Source: Triglochin maritima (Eukaryota; Streptophyta; Magnoliopsida; Alismatales; Juncaginaceae). Taken from it: 64,000 bases of DNA. A program made the position numbers and the translations under genes. This document shows, one piece after another, positions 23,588 to 34,344 of the stretch (position 1 is its first letter; each line of letters opens with the position of its first letter). The stretch covers positions 26,372,501 through 26,436,500 of the forward strand of contig OY821786.1 of NCBI GenBank assembly GCA_963682175.1, given 5' to 3'. The notes below the pieces were generated by a model. That model was not told the origin of the DNA. It did no database searches and was given only the letters and a program-made list of their open reading frames with translations.

Positions 23588-25600
23588 TTGACAGTAAATC
23601 TCAAGACTTATTGCCGTTTTTGTGATTTATTTGAACTTGATAGAGACATAGCATTGAGTCTAATAGAAGTTGGATGTATGGTGACAGAAGTAGTTCTACC
23701 TTTTTCGATTGACTTAATGGTTTTCTGGATTTTGCGTTTGCATCTAGTCAGAGTTCACATATATTCTGCCCTTGTTCTAAATGTAATAATTCCAAATTGA
23801 AGAAACAGAAAGATGTATATGAAGATGTTATTTGTCAAGGTTTCACTCGTAATTACACATGTTGGATTTTTCATGGCGAGAACTTTGGAATTTCAAATCC
23901 ATCAACCATGTCACAAATTGAGGGAGAGAATGTTGAGGAATTTGATGACATGCATGGCATGGTCCATGATTTGTTACACAATCAAATGGATGCAAATGAG
24001 TTGCATGATGAAAACATGGAAGATTTGATTCCTGTAGGTGGCCAAACGACGAAGCTTTACCAATATTTAGAAGATGCAGAAGAAGAATTATATCCTGGTT
24101 GTAAATTGGGGCTCACAAAGTTGTCTTTCATCACAAGGCTATTCCACTTGAAGTGCGTAAGCAAGTGGACCAATAGTTCATTTAATAAACTGTTGGAGTT
24201 TTTTTGTGGGTGTAATTCCAGATGGTGCACATGTGCCTAAAAATCATTATGAAACGAAGAAGATGATGAACAACTTAGGATTTGGTTAAAATAAGATACA
24301 CGCTTCTCCTAATAGTTGTATCTTGTATTGGAAAGAATTGAGTGAAGCAATGTCTTGTCCCGTATGTGGAGTTTCATGATGGAATGTTGTAGAAAAAGAC
24401 GAAGATGGTGAAGACATAATTGTCACTACATCGAAGAAGAAAAATAAGGAGAAGAAGATTCCAGCAAAGGTCTTATGCCATTTCCCAATTAAGGATAGAC
24501 TTCAAAGGTTGTTTTCAACCAAAAATGTGGCGTTGTAAATGAGATGGCATGATGAGAATCGGAAAAAGGATGGAGTTTTGAGACACCCAGTTGATTCAGA
24601 AGTTTGGCATGCATTTGATAGAATCCATCAATTTTTTGCATGTGAACCAAGAAATGTCAGACTCTGATTAGTAACAGATGGTTTTCAACCATTTCAAGGG
24701 TCTACACATAGTACTTGGCCAGTTATACTTGTAGTTTACAACTTGACACCATGGATGTGTATGAAACATCCATATTTCATCATGTCGCTCCGAATACCAG
24801 GCCCACAATCCCCGGGAAATGACATTGATGTTTACTTGCAACCTTTAATTGAAGAACTCAAAGAATTATGGGTTTATGGAGTAAACACTTATGATGCATC
24901 TCGAAAAGAAACATCTTCAATACGAGGCACACTTTGGTGGACAATAAATGATTTTCCAACCTATGAAAACCTAAGTGGTTGAAGCACAAAAGGTCGTTTT
25001 GCTTGTCCTTGTTGCCAAGGAGAAACTTGCTCTCAGTGGTTAACAAATAGCAGAAAATTTTGTTACATGGGCATCATCGCTGGTTAGATGAAAACAAACT
25101 TTGGAGAAAGGATAAATGGCACTTTGATGGATCTACTGAACAAATAAGTGCTCATGTTGCTTTGACTGGTGATTTCGTATTTGATCAGGTGAAAGAATTT
25201 GAAGTGGTATTTGGGAAAGGACAACCACATGCTGATTTAGGTAAAGATCATAGTTGGAAGAAACGAAGCATATTCTTTGAGTTGCCTTATTGGAAAGGCA
25301 TTCTGGTGCGACACAACCTTGATGCAATGTATATTGAAATATGTGTGTGATAGTTTGTTAAGCACTGTGGTGGGTGTTTTGCCTAACAGTAAAGACAATC
25401 TAAATTGTAGGAAGGGCTTGTAGTTGATGAACATCAGGAAGGATCTACATCCAGACAAAGGACCAAATGAAGGGAAATTCAAACATGCCGCCTTTTGGAT
25501 GAAAAAGAACGTGAAGAAATTTTTTTGTCGGGTATTGAAGTTTCTAAAAGTGCCAAATACAGATAATGAACAGGAAGTCTATCGAATGACTACCAAATGA
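23588..25600 (+). pseudogene. CACTA-2 TNP2 transposase
   Basis: TNP2 is the CACTA transposase that cuts at the CACTA termini. Visible in order: the N-terminal zinc-type region ending NYTCWIFHGE (about 23850-23880); KLYQYLEDAEEELYPGCKLG; PNSCILYWKE; SCPVCGVS; VLCHFPIKDRLQRLFSTK; MRWHDENRKKDGVLRHPVDS (about 24540-24600). The transposase core follows with PWMCMKHPYFIMSLRIPGPQ and SPGNDIDVYLQPLIEELKEL (24750-24870), then RGTLWWTINDFPTYENLSG, KRSIFFELPYWKGILVRHNL (about 25265-25325) and CxDSLLSTVVG. It ends at about 25600 with the last exons missing. Many stops (for example after GVS, VAL, NVRL, LSG) make it inactive. The family assignment is firm. Confidence 0.85.
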
Positions 25601-25760
25601 CATGCGTGGTGAGTGGTTTTGGTCCCAACCTTCGCCAGCCTGTCGCCCCTATCACACCGCATCCTTCTCTGTTGCGTTTTGTCCCATATTCGTTCCGGTT
25701 ATTAGCATCCATCTCTACTCTTCGTAGGTCCTACTCCTATCTGTCGACACTCGCTCCTCT

Positions 25761-26640
25761 ATGAAAGCTCACCAAGGTAAGTGTAGGTATGGCGAACCGT
25801 CATTTCATTGTAGAAATAAATTTTGCCTCCCCGATTTGCGACTTTGGGAAGCGTTCTATGATCGTATCGTAGAAAAAGGGTGGTATTATTTATTGTTTGA
25901 GGGTAACAAAACAATGTATGTACCTCCTCTCGTACATGAGTTTTATTCTAACCCCGAGTGTCATCAGACTAGTCAACTCGAGTTTAGTGTCACCCTTAGA
26001 GGGGTGAAACACACCGTGACACCCCAGTTTATCTCCGATGTGACTGGGATCCCTTTAGTCGATGATCTCGTGCCCACCCGTTACATTAGTTTTTACCGAT
26101 CTATGCCTGGGCGAGGGCATGCCATCTCATCGTATGGGGGAATACCCAATGCGCACATCTAATCCAATGTGCACATTGTCGCCAGGTGGGTGTGTAGGAA
26201 CGTGTTGGGCCAAGAGCGGACCTCTACGTTCTTCACACCTAGTTTTCGGATCGTGTATAGTCTTATGGACGGTTAACCTCACTGCATTTGTCGAACGTTA
26301 TTTGACATTCTGGTGAACACGAAGCTTAAAGATATCCATTGTTTGCCTACTCTGGTGACCAAACTTTGTGAATGCTGGACATCCCACGGTTTGAGCTCCT
26401 GCTATGACACTAAGGCAACGACCTCGAGGTCGCAAAAATGACCCCGGCATATCGCCATTGCCTTCAGGAGGCATGGGTGCCTGATTACATAGAGGAGGAT
26501 GTAAGAGCCACTTCACCAAACTCATATGTGAGCTCGGGAGCCCTCTTCTACACTTATATTTCTGAGATGGCGGTTGAGCAACAAAATGTCATTTTGGCTA
26601 AAAAAACCCGAAAAATCTATAGAAGTTGTCAGCTCTTGAG
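25761..26640 (+). pseudogene. Athila-type env-position ORF (putative plant transposon protein domain)
   Basis: The frame 25761-26162 reads DLRLWEAFYDRIVEKGWYYL then LFEGNKTMYVPPLVHEFYSN, VTLRGVKHTVTPQFISDVTG and IPLVDDL. This pattern is typical of a protein domain encoded by Athila-type elements, usually placed downstream of pol in the env-like position. Continuation pieces are in other frames (about 26170-26640, including VTKLCECWTSHGL and ISEMAVEQQNVILAK). No signal peptide or transmembrane span is visible in what remains, and the function is unknown. It is broken by a stop at 26160. Confidence 0.6.
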
Positions 26641-26699
26641 TGAGGTGCATTTTTTAGCACCTCCGACTACCATCATTAGTCTGGTGCACCTTATCCAAG

Positions 26700-28002
26700 C
26701 ATTTGAGCCATTCTGTCATAGATTGAGGACAATGCATGGATTAGGTGGGGGTGTTCACACGTGTTTAGAAAGTTTTTTTTCATTTTCTTTTATGTGTATT
26801 GTTAGGGTCATGTTAGTGTGCTGCATTTAATATCTATATATCTTCTTGCCATTATCCTTGGGTGACTTGTCTTCTTTTGCTTGCTTAGTGCTTTAAATTT
26901 TCACTTTTCTTTCAAAATCTTCATGTGTTTGTGAAAGAAGATATTTTGTGGGTTTTGCGTGTGTTTATCATTTGTAAAACCATTGAGAGGCCAATTAAAA
27001 AGAGAAGCTCCCAAAATTGACTTGAACATGATGCAATAGGATATGTAGTACACTGGCTTTAGGTCATATGTAGTTGTTAGGATGCACCCCAGTTTTCCGT
27101 CATGGGGTGAGTAATCGTATGGTTTCCGTACTCAAACAAATAAAGAAGTCCACCCTGAACCTAGTGAGTCGAATAATTCATGTCGTTTAGTATAAAGAAG
27201 TTTGTCGTAGTCGGTGACCATTAAACTCTTGTTATCAAACCTTAAGTGTAGGGTTTTTGGTTCGTATGTAGATAATAAATAAGTGCGTAAGGTGTTCTCT
27301 TTTCTCGCATCGCTTCTATCTCACGGGAAGTTAGGTCTGAGGGGACTTCGTACTTGGTACTTTCGGGTCATCTGACTTGGGATGCACCGACTGAACTCCC
27401 GTTACATAGGTGCTAGGGTCACCCTACGTGGAGATTTGGGGGAAGGTGTACGTGATAGTGTAAATCCTTAAAGGAAATGATGCATGAAACAAGACCCTGG
27501 GAGAATTAAACACCAACTAGTAAAAATAATAAGAAGAACAAAAAAAGAAAAAAAGGGAATACAAATAAGAACCTTCATGGACTTTACACGATGTATCTCT
27601 TGAGGATGTTATGGTTGCCCATGTTTTTCACTTATGTCCTTAACTAACTTGCACGAAGGGTACATTAGGCTAGGTGTGTGGACTGAATACATATATAGAG
27701 TCAGCCCAAAGGATTACCGTGTCCAATGATCGATAAAAGTTAGTCCGTCGAGTCGAGTTGCTTGGTTGAATAATGCATAAATGTTCAGATTTTGTGGGTA
27801 TATCCGCTGAAAACCCTCAGGGGACAACACACCTCCTCCTTCGCAACAATGAGGTTTAACAGCTTGTTGCACGTGCTAAGTGCAACTGTGATTCCTACGA
27901 AAGTGAGTTAGGACTTATCTTGTTTTCCATTTGTTTTCCCCTTCTTTTCTTCTTCTTTTTGTTGTTTTGCTCGGGACTAGCAAAAGGTAAGTGTGGGGTA
28001 TT
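26700..28002 (+). other. 3' untranslated region of Athila-like element
   Basis: Collinear with 46750-48039 and 9450-10737. It holds the gaggacaatgcatg box (26727), gttagggtcatg (26800), the degenerate hairpin 1 (27835-27854, loop GCAA, two mismatches), the intact hairpin 2 (GTTGCAC / GTGCAAC, about 27867-27887), and a purine tract (27981-28000) ahead of the LTR. Confidence 0.7.
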
Positions 28003-29485
28003 TGATTAATATCATATCACGTATATATTCATATCTTATATCCTCTATTTGGAACCTAAGCAATGCTATGTAACAAATTTTATGTTTCAGTTTCAAGAAT
28101 AAACATATTTAAGAGGAATAAACACAAGAAAGGACCAAAACGTGAGAAAAAGGACTGATCGATGAGACTTATGGACATATCTGCAAGAGGGACGGATCTG
28201 GATGCAAGTCAAAAGGACCAATTAGCAAATCCAGAAATGCCACACTGTCATGAGGAGTATTTTGGCAATTAGATTCGGGTCTACACTCAAAAACCGATTA
28301 AGCTGCACTCCACGCGAAGAAATTAAGCAATTAAGAGGTCATCTGAAAACGGGTCGGATCAGAGCAATCTAGACCGCCAATTGGTGGCTCTAGACCGCCA
28401 GTTAGCAGTTGCTTTGGTTCAATATCCGACTCGTCTTCTCTTAGTTGTGTATTAGGTTGTTTGTTTCTGTATCTAGTATGTTCCATTAGTCCCATACCAG
28501 GAGATTGTTCCCAGTTGCCTTTCTTTGGTCTATAAATAGAACTCTTCTTCCTTTTTTTTAAATAATTCCTTTCTTGATTGAGTAAAACTCCTCTACTTAA
28601 AGTAAAGCCTTGGAGAAAAACTCAAGTGGAGAGATGCCACTTGTAATGTGAGTCATAAATAAAAGAAATCTTTGTTAGTTTCATGTTCTCTTTTAATTCT
28701 TGATAGTGTTTTGAGGTTTTGATCTTTGACGAATTTTGATTGTGTAGACTTGAATGTTTGTATCTTCATCGGGTTTGTTTTAATGATCTACATGTTGGGG
28801 GATTTTTTATGGGTTTTGTCATACGATTTAGACAGTTGCCATGTTTGGTTTTCTCATGTTTATTGGCTGAAATCTCCTGTTGGATATGCTACATGTTAGT
28901 CGTGTGTTTGTATTATTGTTTGCTCACTTGATTGATTGAAGAAACTTTGTTTTGATGGGTTTTACCTAAGATTCAGACACCTCCCATGCTTAGATTCATT
29001 CTTCACATGAGTTCCTGGTTTTTGATGAGTCTTGCCATATCTTTACACACTTATGCTGAGCCTCGTCTTATGATAATCAAGTAGTAACTGTTGATATGTT
29101 ATGTGAATGTATTGATAGGTTTTAGCAAATCTTTAGACACTTCCTATGCATGAAAACACACACATGACACACATACACATACATGCTTAGATGCACCATT
29201 CATCACTTCTCTCACCTCATATGTGCACACACTCCACCCCTTAGGGGTTCATCCATATCGTTTGCTGAATTTTTGAAGTTTTCATTTGCATCGTAGTCTA
29301 GTTTGTTTTGCATTCTTTGTATAATCATCTTTTCAGTCGTAGCATAATAATCTCTCCTTCCACCATTATTTCCCACTTGATTTTGCTCACTCGAAAGTTG
29401 GCAACGCTCTGTGTGGATCGACCCGTACTTGCCCCGTCTTCACTGACGGTCATGCACTTGCAGTTAATTAGTAAAACATTTAACA
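28003..29485 (+). repeat. LTR of Athila-like element (3' LTR)
   Basis: Starts TGATTAATATCATATC after the polypurine tract and ends TTTAACA after the cacttgcagttaatt block. The promoter has AGTCCCATACCA (28488-28499) and TATAAATA (28531-28538), 31 bp apart. A gaccgccaattggtgg word (about 28375) is a degenerate form of the CCGCCAATTGGCGG palindrome seen in other copies. Length is 1483 bp. Confidence 0.8.
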
Positions 29486-29760
29486 TGTGTCCTGAGGGAT
29501 TTCAGCTACCCACAAAATCCGAACATTCATTCATTATTCTAGGAACATGACTCGATGGACCTACTTTTGTCGATCATAGGACACGATAATCCTACACGTC
29601 GACTCTATATATATATCATATCCACACACCTCGCCTAGGGAACCATTCGTGCAACTTAATTAAGGACTCAAGTGAAAGATATGGGAAACCTTAACATCCT
29701 CAAGTGATACATCATGTAAAGTCCATTAAGGTTCGTATTTGTATTTTCTTTTTCTTTTTT
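29486..29760 (-). other. Inverted fragment of Athila-like 3' UTR
   Basis: Reverse complement of the stretch at about 27560-27830 (blocks ttcggattttgtgggta, gactctatatatat, ccttaacatcctcaag). No gene. It is the flank into which the element ending at 29485 appears to have inserted. Confidence 0.65.
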
Positions 29761-30843
29761 TCCTTTTTGGGCAGTTTCCTTTTTTGGCAGCTTTGCAATC
29801 GATTTACTCAATCGTGTCAGTCGGGTGCAAGTTGTTTGAGAATTTTGGCACATGCTTAAGTGGAGGCATGTACGACTGATTGGACTGAAGTGAATGACAT
29901 TATATCCTAGTCAGCAAGGAAGGATGTTTGTTTGATTGCAAACATTTGACTTTAGAGGATTTTGGTAAGTATTGATTGTGCCTTATTTGCAATCACTTGT
30001 TTCCTTTCTCTTGTTTCCTTGAAACAAAAACCAGACCATACCCTAGCCCTCCTTACCTTTTTCTCTCTCCCTCTTCAATAAAAATCTCAGACCACTCTCC
30101 CTTCCCCCTTTGGCATCTTGGTGGCAGCAGCTCCGGCGTGGTGCAGAAGAAGGTGCAGTTCTTTTGGGGCGGCTAGGATGAGGCTGCGGTGGGCTGTTCT
30201 CCAGCAATTTCCCTTGAGTTTTTCAGCAAGCTCAGGTATTCCTTGGGCCCTTGAAGAGTTTACGGAGTGGGGGTAGTGGCTGGAGGGCCGGCCATCACCA
30301 AGCTGGATGGTGGTGTAATCGGTTCCACCACTACCCGTTCTTACCATGCGCGCGGGAGGGTTGCATGTGTTGGTGGCTGGCTGTGAGCAGCCAGGGGGCC
30401 AGAGCTCCAGAGAGATTTGGTGGGGCCTCACCAACTCCAGTCAGGCATCTCAGGGGGTTCTGGTGGTCTTGGTTGGGGGCTAGGGTGGCTGGTGCACCCG
30501 ATCTCTTCCCTAGGGTTTCTTGCATGTGATGGGCGTAGCTGTCGATCTGCCTGCTGGTGAGGCTGGTTTTTGGTGGTGGTTGTACCCCAGGCGCATGGAA
30601 AGGAAGTCAAGAGAGGGGAGAAGCATGTTGGGGTTGTGGTGGGTCGTGCATGGGAGGTTCAGGGCTTGGGAGGTACTTGCGTGGGTAATCGCCAAACGGG
30701 TGTCCTGCTGAGTCGTATGCAAATTCACACCATGTTACACCACCTCAGCCACGTCGCCCAAACTCTAAGAGGTCTAGAAGGAGGTCTGGAAGGGCAGGTA
30801 AGAGTCTCAAATTTGGGTGCATGCATGAGCTAATGTTTGGGGC
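29761..30843. other. Unassigned GC-rich region
   Basis: Far more GC-rich than its surroundings between 30080 and 30800. It begins with a pyrimidine-rich stretch (30045-30110) followed by cagcagctccggcgtgg-like sequence. Overlapping ORFs on both strands (up to 115 codons) show no recognisable domain. It could be the 5' region of a captured gene or another LTR. I cannot decide. Confidence 0.3.
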
Positions 30844-31195
30844 CACTAGTGCAGAATAGGCTTTACTCGTCGCCCAATAGACGTCGGCCGTTATAATCAC
30901 CGACGTCTACTGGGGAGAAGACAGAATGGACGTCGGTCCTTTGTGAGGCCGACGTCTATGTGGTACTATAGACGTCGGGTGTAGGAATACCAAGTGTAGC
31001 TGACGTCTATAGGGTATAGACGTCGAACTATAGACGTCGGTTGTTTGAGTACCTTGTGAATCCGACGTCTATAGGGTATAGACGTCGTCCTATAGACGTC
31101 GTATATAATATAAGACCGACATCTATGCTCCATGCATATAGACGTCGAGGTATAGACATTGGCGTTATATAACATCCGATGTCTATAGGTATTAA
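30844..31195 (+). repeat. CACTA-1 terminus and alternating GACGTC subterminal array
   Basis: After CACTAGTGCAGAATAGG come about fifteen units, alternating tatagacgtcgg and ccgacgtctata, so neighbours form inverted pairs with 10-25 bp loops. Later units decay to gacatc, gacatt and gatgtc (31110-31185). The core GACGTC is palindromic. Such arrays bind the CACTA-encoded accessory protein in En/Spm. Confidence 0.75.
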
Positions 31196-32399
31196 AGAAA
31201 TCAGACAGACGTGTTTTCTTTCATTCATTTCTGACGAAACCTACCCAAACCCTAGCCGTCCCGCAACCAAACTCTCCTCCGCGACCGATCTCCGACCGAT
31301 CCGCACCGTCTCCGGCACCGCAGCGAGCTCCCAAGCTCTCCTCCACTTCTCCGGCCCTCTTCTCCTTCTTCCTCCGTCTTCCTCCGTCTTTCTCCACATG
31401 TAAGTTTTATGTTCGTTTTTGGTTGTTTAAGTTCGTCTTCCTCCGTCTTTCTCCACATATTCTTTCTAAGTTAGCCTTCATCTCGTGTCGTTTACAGCCG
31501 TCACCGCACCATCTCATGTCGTTTACAGCCGTCACCGCACCATCTCGTGTCACCGAACCACAAAGACCTCCTCCGGCATCACAACTTTCCCTTCCTCTGG
31601 TTTGTGGTTAACCACCTGTAGAAACATCATATTGTTTGATTAGGTTCTCATGGTGTTCGGATATGTTTAGATATGTTTAGATTGTGGTGTTTAGAAATGT
31701 TCTTAAACCTGTAAAAATATTTGATATGTTTAGATATGTTAAGAAAGAGTGAAGATCCCATGAAAACATACACTACTTATATAGAGATATTGGTGAAGAA
31801 TTTTCAACAAAGTTTATTGGTGAAAACAAAGTTTGGTTGACTAGAATGGAGTGTGATTGTGTGAATGTTTGATTCATTTGATTTGACTCATTCATTGGAT
31901 TGATTTGGTTTGGATTGAGTTGGGTTTGTTGGATGATTTAAATGAGTATATATGACTTGGATTGGTTTGGTTTGCTATCTTAGGTTTTGAGTTGGATTGG
32001 TTGGATGATTTAAGTAATGATGTTATGTTGTTTGGGATACATTATTGAGTAAATTTGAATGCAAATAAATTAACGTTCTTCATGGATCTCATACATGTCA
32101 ATTTCAACATGAGTAGATTTGTAATGTGAATGTGATGTAGTAGAGAAATACATGATGTGAATGTGAGTAGATAACTAGATATACATTTTTCTTGTTGATT
32201 TCAGGATTTGAAGAATTTTACATATCAAATTTTAAGTGGAGGTTCTACCAAAATTTCAATAAAATTTTATTCCAATTATTATTAATAACATGATAGTTTG
32301 TGTTTAAAATGTTTTTCTGTCAATCCAAGTAATTATTTTTAATACTTGCTTTTAATATTTTAAATGTTTATTGCCTTAATTTTTTGAATTTTTAATATT
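31196..32399 (+). other. CACTA-1 leader and intron-like sequence
   Basis: 31230-31400 is C/T-rich and ends at a gtaagtttt splice donor (31399). Two short tandem duplications follow: the gttcgtcttcctccgtc unit (31378-31460) and a cagccgtcaccgcaccatctc unit (31495-31555). From 31620 the sequence is AT-rich with no gene. Confidence 0.4.
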
Positions 32400-33200
32400 A
32401 TGATAACAACTCATTGCCCCCTTAAACAACTTGGCCTTCAATAACCCAAAGCAAAAGATTAGACAATATTTGCTAAGTCATTCATCATATAGGATTTGCA
32501 TGCATTGTATTTTTCTATTATTTACGATTTCTGTCGTAGATTGCTGGCGTAAGGTACGTACTATCTTTCACTCATCATTCATTAGAAAGCACGCATTCGT
32601 TAGTAGGACTTGCATTGGAACAAGAGTGAGGTGAGTGTTTGTTTGGTGTGTTGTTTGTTAGATTAAGGTATGAAAAACACTTAGGGGGCAGTCACCTATA
32701 GGAAATGAGGTGGGGGATTTCATCAACCTTTCATTGGCCCAGAAACCACTTAATAAAAGAGCCTTAATAAAATCAATTAGACGTTGGCCCCTAGGATTTT
32801 CGGACGCATTAAGGAGAGGAAATCGTTTAAGACCATTATGGCCTGAATGTCGTTGCCCATCTAGTCTCCCTGAGATTTGAGGTGGGTTCTTGATTTCCTA
32901 TAGATTAGTGGTCCTCGATGTTTAAGACCGTTTCGGCCTGAACGTCATTGCCCATCTAGTCTCCCTGAGATATTAGGGACCTCCGGGTTCTTGATTTCCT
33001 ACAGACTAGTGGTCCTCGGTGGGACCTCGAAGTTAGGCGTAGTCTATTACTAAGGACCTATAGTGGACTTTAGGCTTGTTTTGGCCTTGATTGCTTAGTT
33101 AGATTTCTAACCTTCCTTATTCCACGCTAGATTAATGACTTCATCTCTTCTCCTCTGAGTCTTCCTTTCTCATCTTAATGTCTCTGAATCTTCTCATCTA
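32400..33200 (+). other. Athila-like 5' leader fragment inside CACTA-1
   Basis: Matches the leader of the gag-only element (44140-44900) in the same orientation: caacttggccttcaat block, agtaggacttgcattgg, the gtgggggatttcatcaacc block, ctcctctgagtc end. No LTR or primer site accompanies it. It contains a tandem duplication of about 100 bp (32822-32920 and 32921-33020, each with cattgcccatctagtctccc). It lies directly upstream of the transposase ATG, probably within the first intron (acceptor ctctgtttag at 33264-33273). Confidence 0.65.
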
Positions 33201-33278
33201 CGAACACATTCTTTTAAATTGAAATTTTATTTATTTTCTGAATTAATAACTATCATTTTTGCCTCTGTTTAGATTGAA

Positions 33279-34187
33279 ATGGATCGAGAGTGGATTGTTT
33301 CAAACAAATTGAGTGATGAGTATGAGAACGGAGTGAATATGTTCTTAGAGGTTGCCAAAAAACATTCTAAGAAAATGAAAGACAACGACATGGCGTATTG
33401 TCCGTGCAATAAGTGTCATAATATGTTAGTGTTGACTTTTCGGAAAATGAAAGATCATTTGTTTGAGAAATGTTTCGACCCAAATTACAGACGGTGGATA
33501 TGGCACGGCGAAAATGAATCATTTAGTCGTTCCAAGAATGATGGAGAAGACGTTAGTGTGGAAGATCACTTAGAGGAAATGGTTCAGGATATGGCTGAAA
33601 AGTTTTCGTCCAACCCCGATTTACTTGGTAATTTGTTGAGTGACAATGAGAAGCCGTTGTATAAGAATTGTACCAAATTCACTAGATTGTTAGCGGTGTT
33701 GAAGTTGTACAATTTAAAAGCTGGAAATGGTTGGTCCGATGTGAGTTTCACATCAATGTTGAAGTTAGTGAAAGAGATGCTTCCAGATGATAATGAGTTG
33801 CCAGATAGAACTTATGATGCAAAGAAAGTGTTGTGCCCTATGGGAATGGAATATAGGAAGATACACGCATGCCCGAACGATTGTATATTTTGTAGGGGTG
33901 AGTTTGAAAACTTACATTCCTGTCCCAGGTGTACTGTTTCAAGGTACAAAATGAAACGTAGTGGACCAAACCACAATGAAGAGGCTGATGAGATGAAAAT
34001 CAAAGGACCTCCTGCTAAGATTTTGTGGTATCTTCCGATAATACCAAGGCTTAAACGTTTGTTTGAGGGTAAAGAGGATTCCAAGAACATGACGTGGCAT
34101 GCTGATCGTGACAAACCGAATGATCAGTTGCTATGTCACCCTGCTTTTGGTGAAGAAATTAGATTCACCTCAGTGGAAAAAAATTAG
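33279..34187 (+). pseudogene. CACTA-1 TNP2 transposase, N-terminal part
   Basis: An open frame of 302 codons starting MDREWIVSNKLSDEYENGVN. It contains the transposase-associated zinc domain (CPCNKCHNM ... HLFEKCFDPNYRRWIWHGE, residues about 45-85). GWSDVSFTSMLKLVKEMLPD, YDAKKVLCPMGMEYRKIHAC and PNDCIFCRGEFENLHSCPRC follow. Then comes PPAKILWYLPIIPRLKRLFE and the MTWHADRDKPNDQLLCHPA block that leads to the catalytic core in intact TNP2. After the stop at 34187 a few codons continue in another frame (FPVFGEESRNVQR), and then the sequence jumps to the TNP1-like gene. A normal TNP2 is several hundred residues longer, so this is an N-terminal fragment without the catalytic part. The ATG follows a good splice acceptor. 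Confidence 0.8.
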
Positions 34188-34344
34188 ATTTCGACTTTCC
34201 TGTGTTTGGTGAAGAATCCAGGAATGTCCAGAGATAGCCCGGAGTTTGAGGTAACTGAGTTTAATTTATAACATAGTAACTGAGTTTCAAAACAAACTTG
34301 TTAGTTATTGATTTTAGTGACAATCTAATAAACTTGATTTTAGG

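Larger units (their letters stand above)
22151..25615 (+). mobile_element. CACTA-2 (En/Spm-type DNA transposon), 3' truncated
   Basis: The terminus CACTACAAGAAA at 22151 is the classic En/Spm inverted-repeat start. It is followed by subterminal AGCCACGG / CCGTGGCT units, a pyrimidine-rich leader and a decayed TNP2 transposase gene. The element ends near 25615, where Athila-like sequence starts. No matching TTTCTTGTAGTG terminus was found downstream, so the right end is lost. The left end sits inside the Myb/SANT-like pseudogene. Confidence 0.8.
25616..29485 (+). mobile_element. 3' portion of an Athila-like retrotransposon
   Basis: Consists of an env-position ORF remnant (25761-26640), a long 3' UTR (26700-28002) and the 3' LTR (28003-29485). 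The gag-pol part is absent. The 5' border abuts CACTA-2 near 25615. The 3' border abuts an inverted 3' UTR fragment of the same family at 29486, suggesting insertion into an older minus-strand relative. Confidence 0.75.

Noticed and set aside
30087..30833. Overlapping ORFs in the GC-rich island
   Set aside because: ORFs on both strands overlap and reflect high GC and few stops. No domain or start context favours any of them.
30844..31195. CRISPR-like repeat array
   Set aside because: Units alternate in orientation, spacers are of uneven length, and a CACTA terminus is adjacent. This is a transposon subterminal array in a plant genome.
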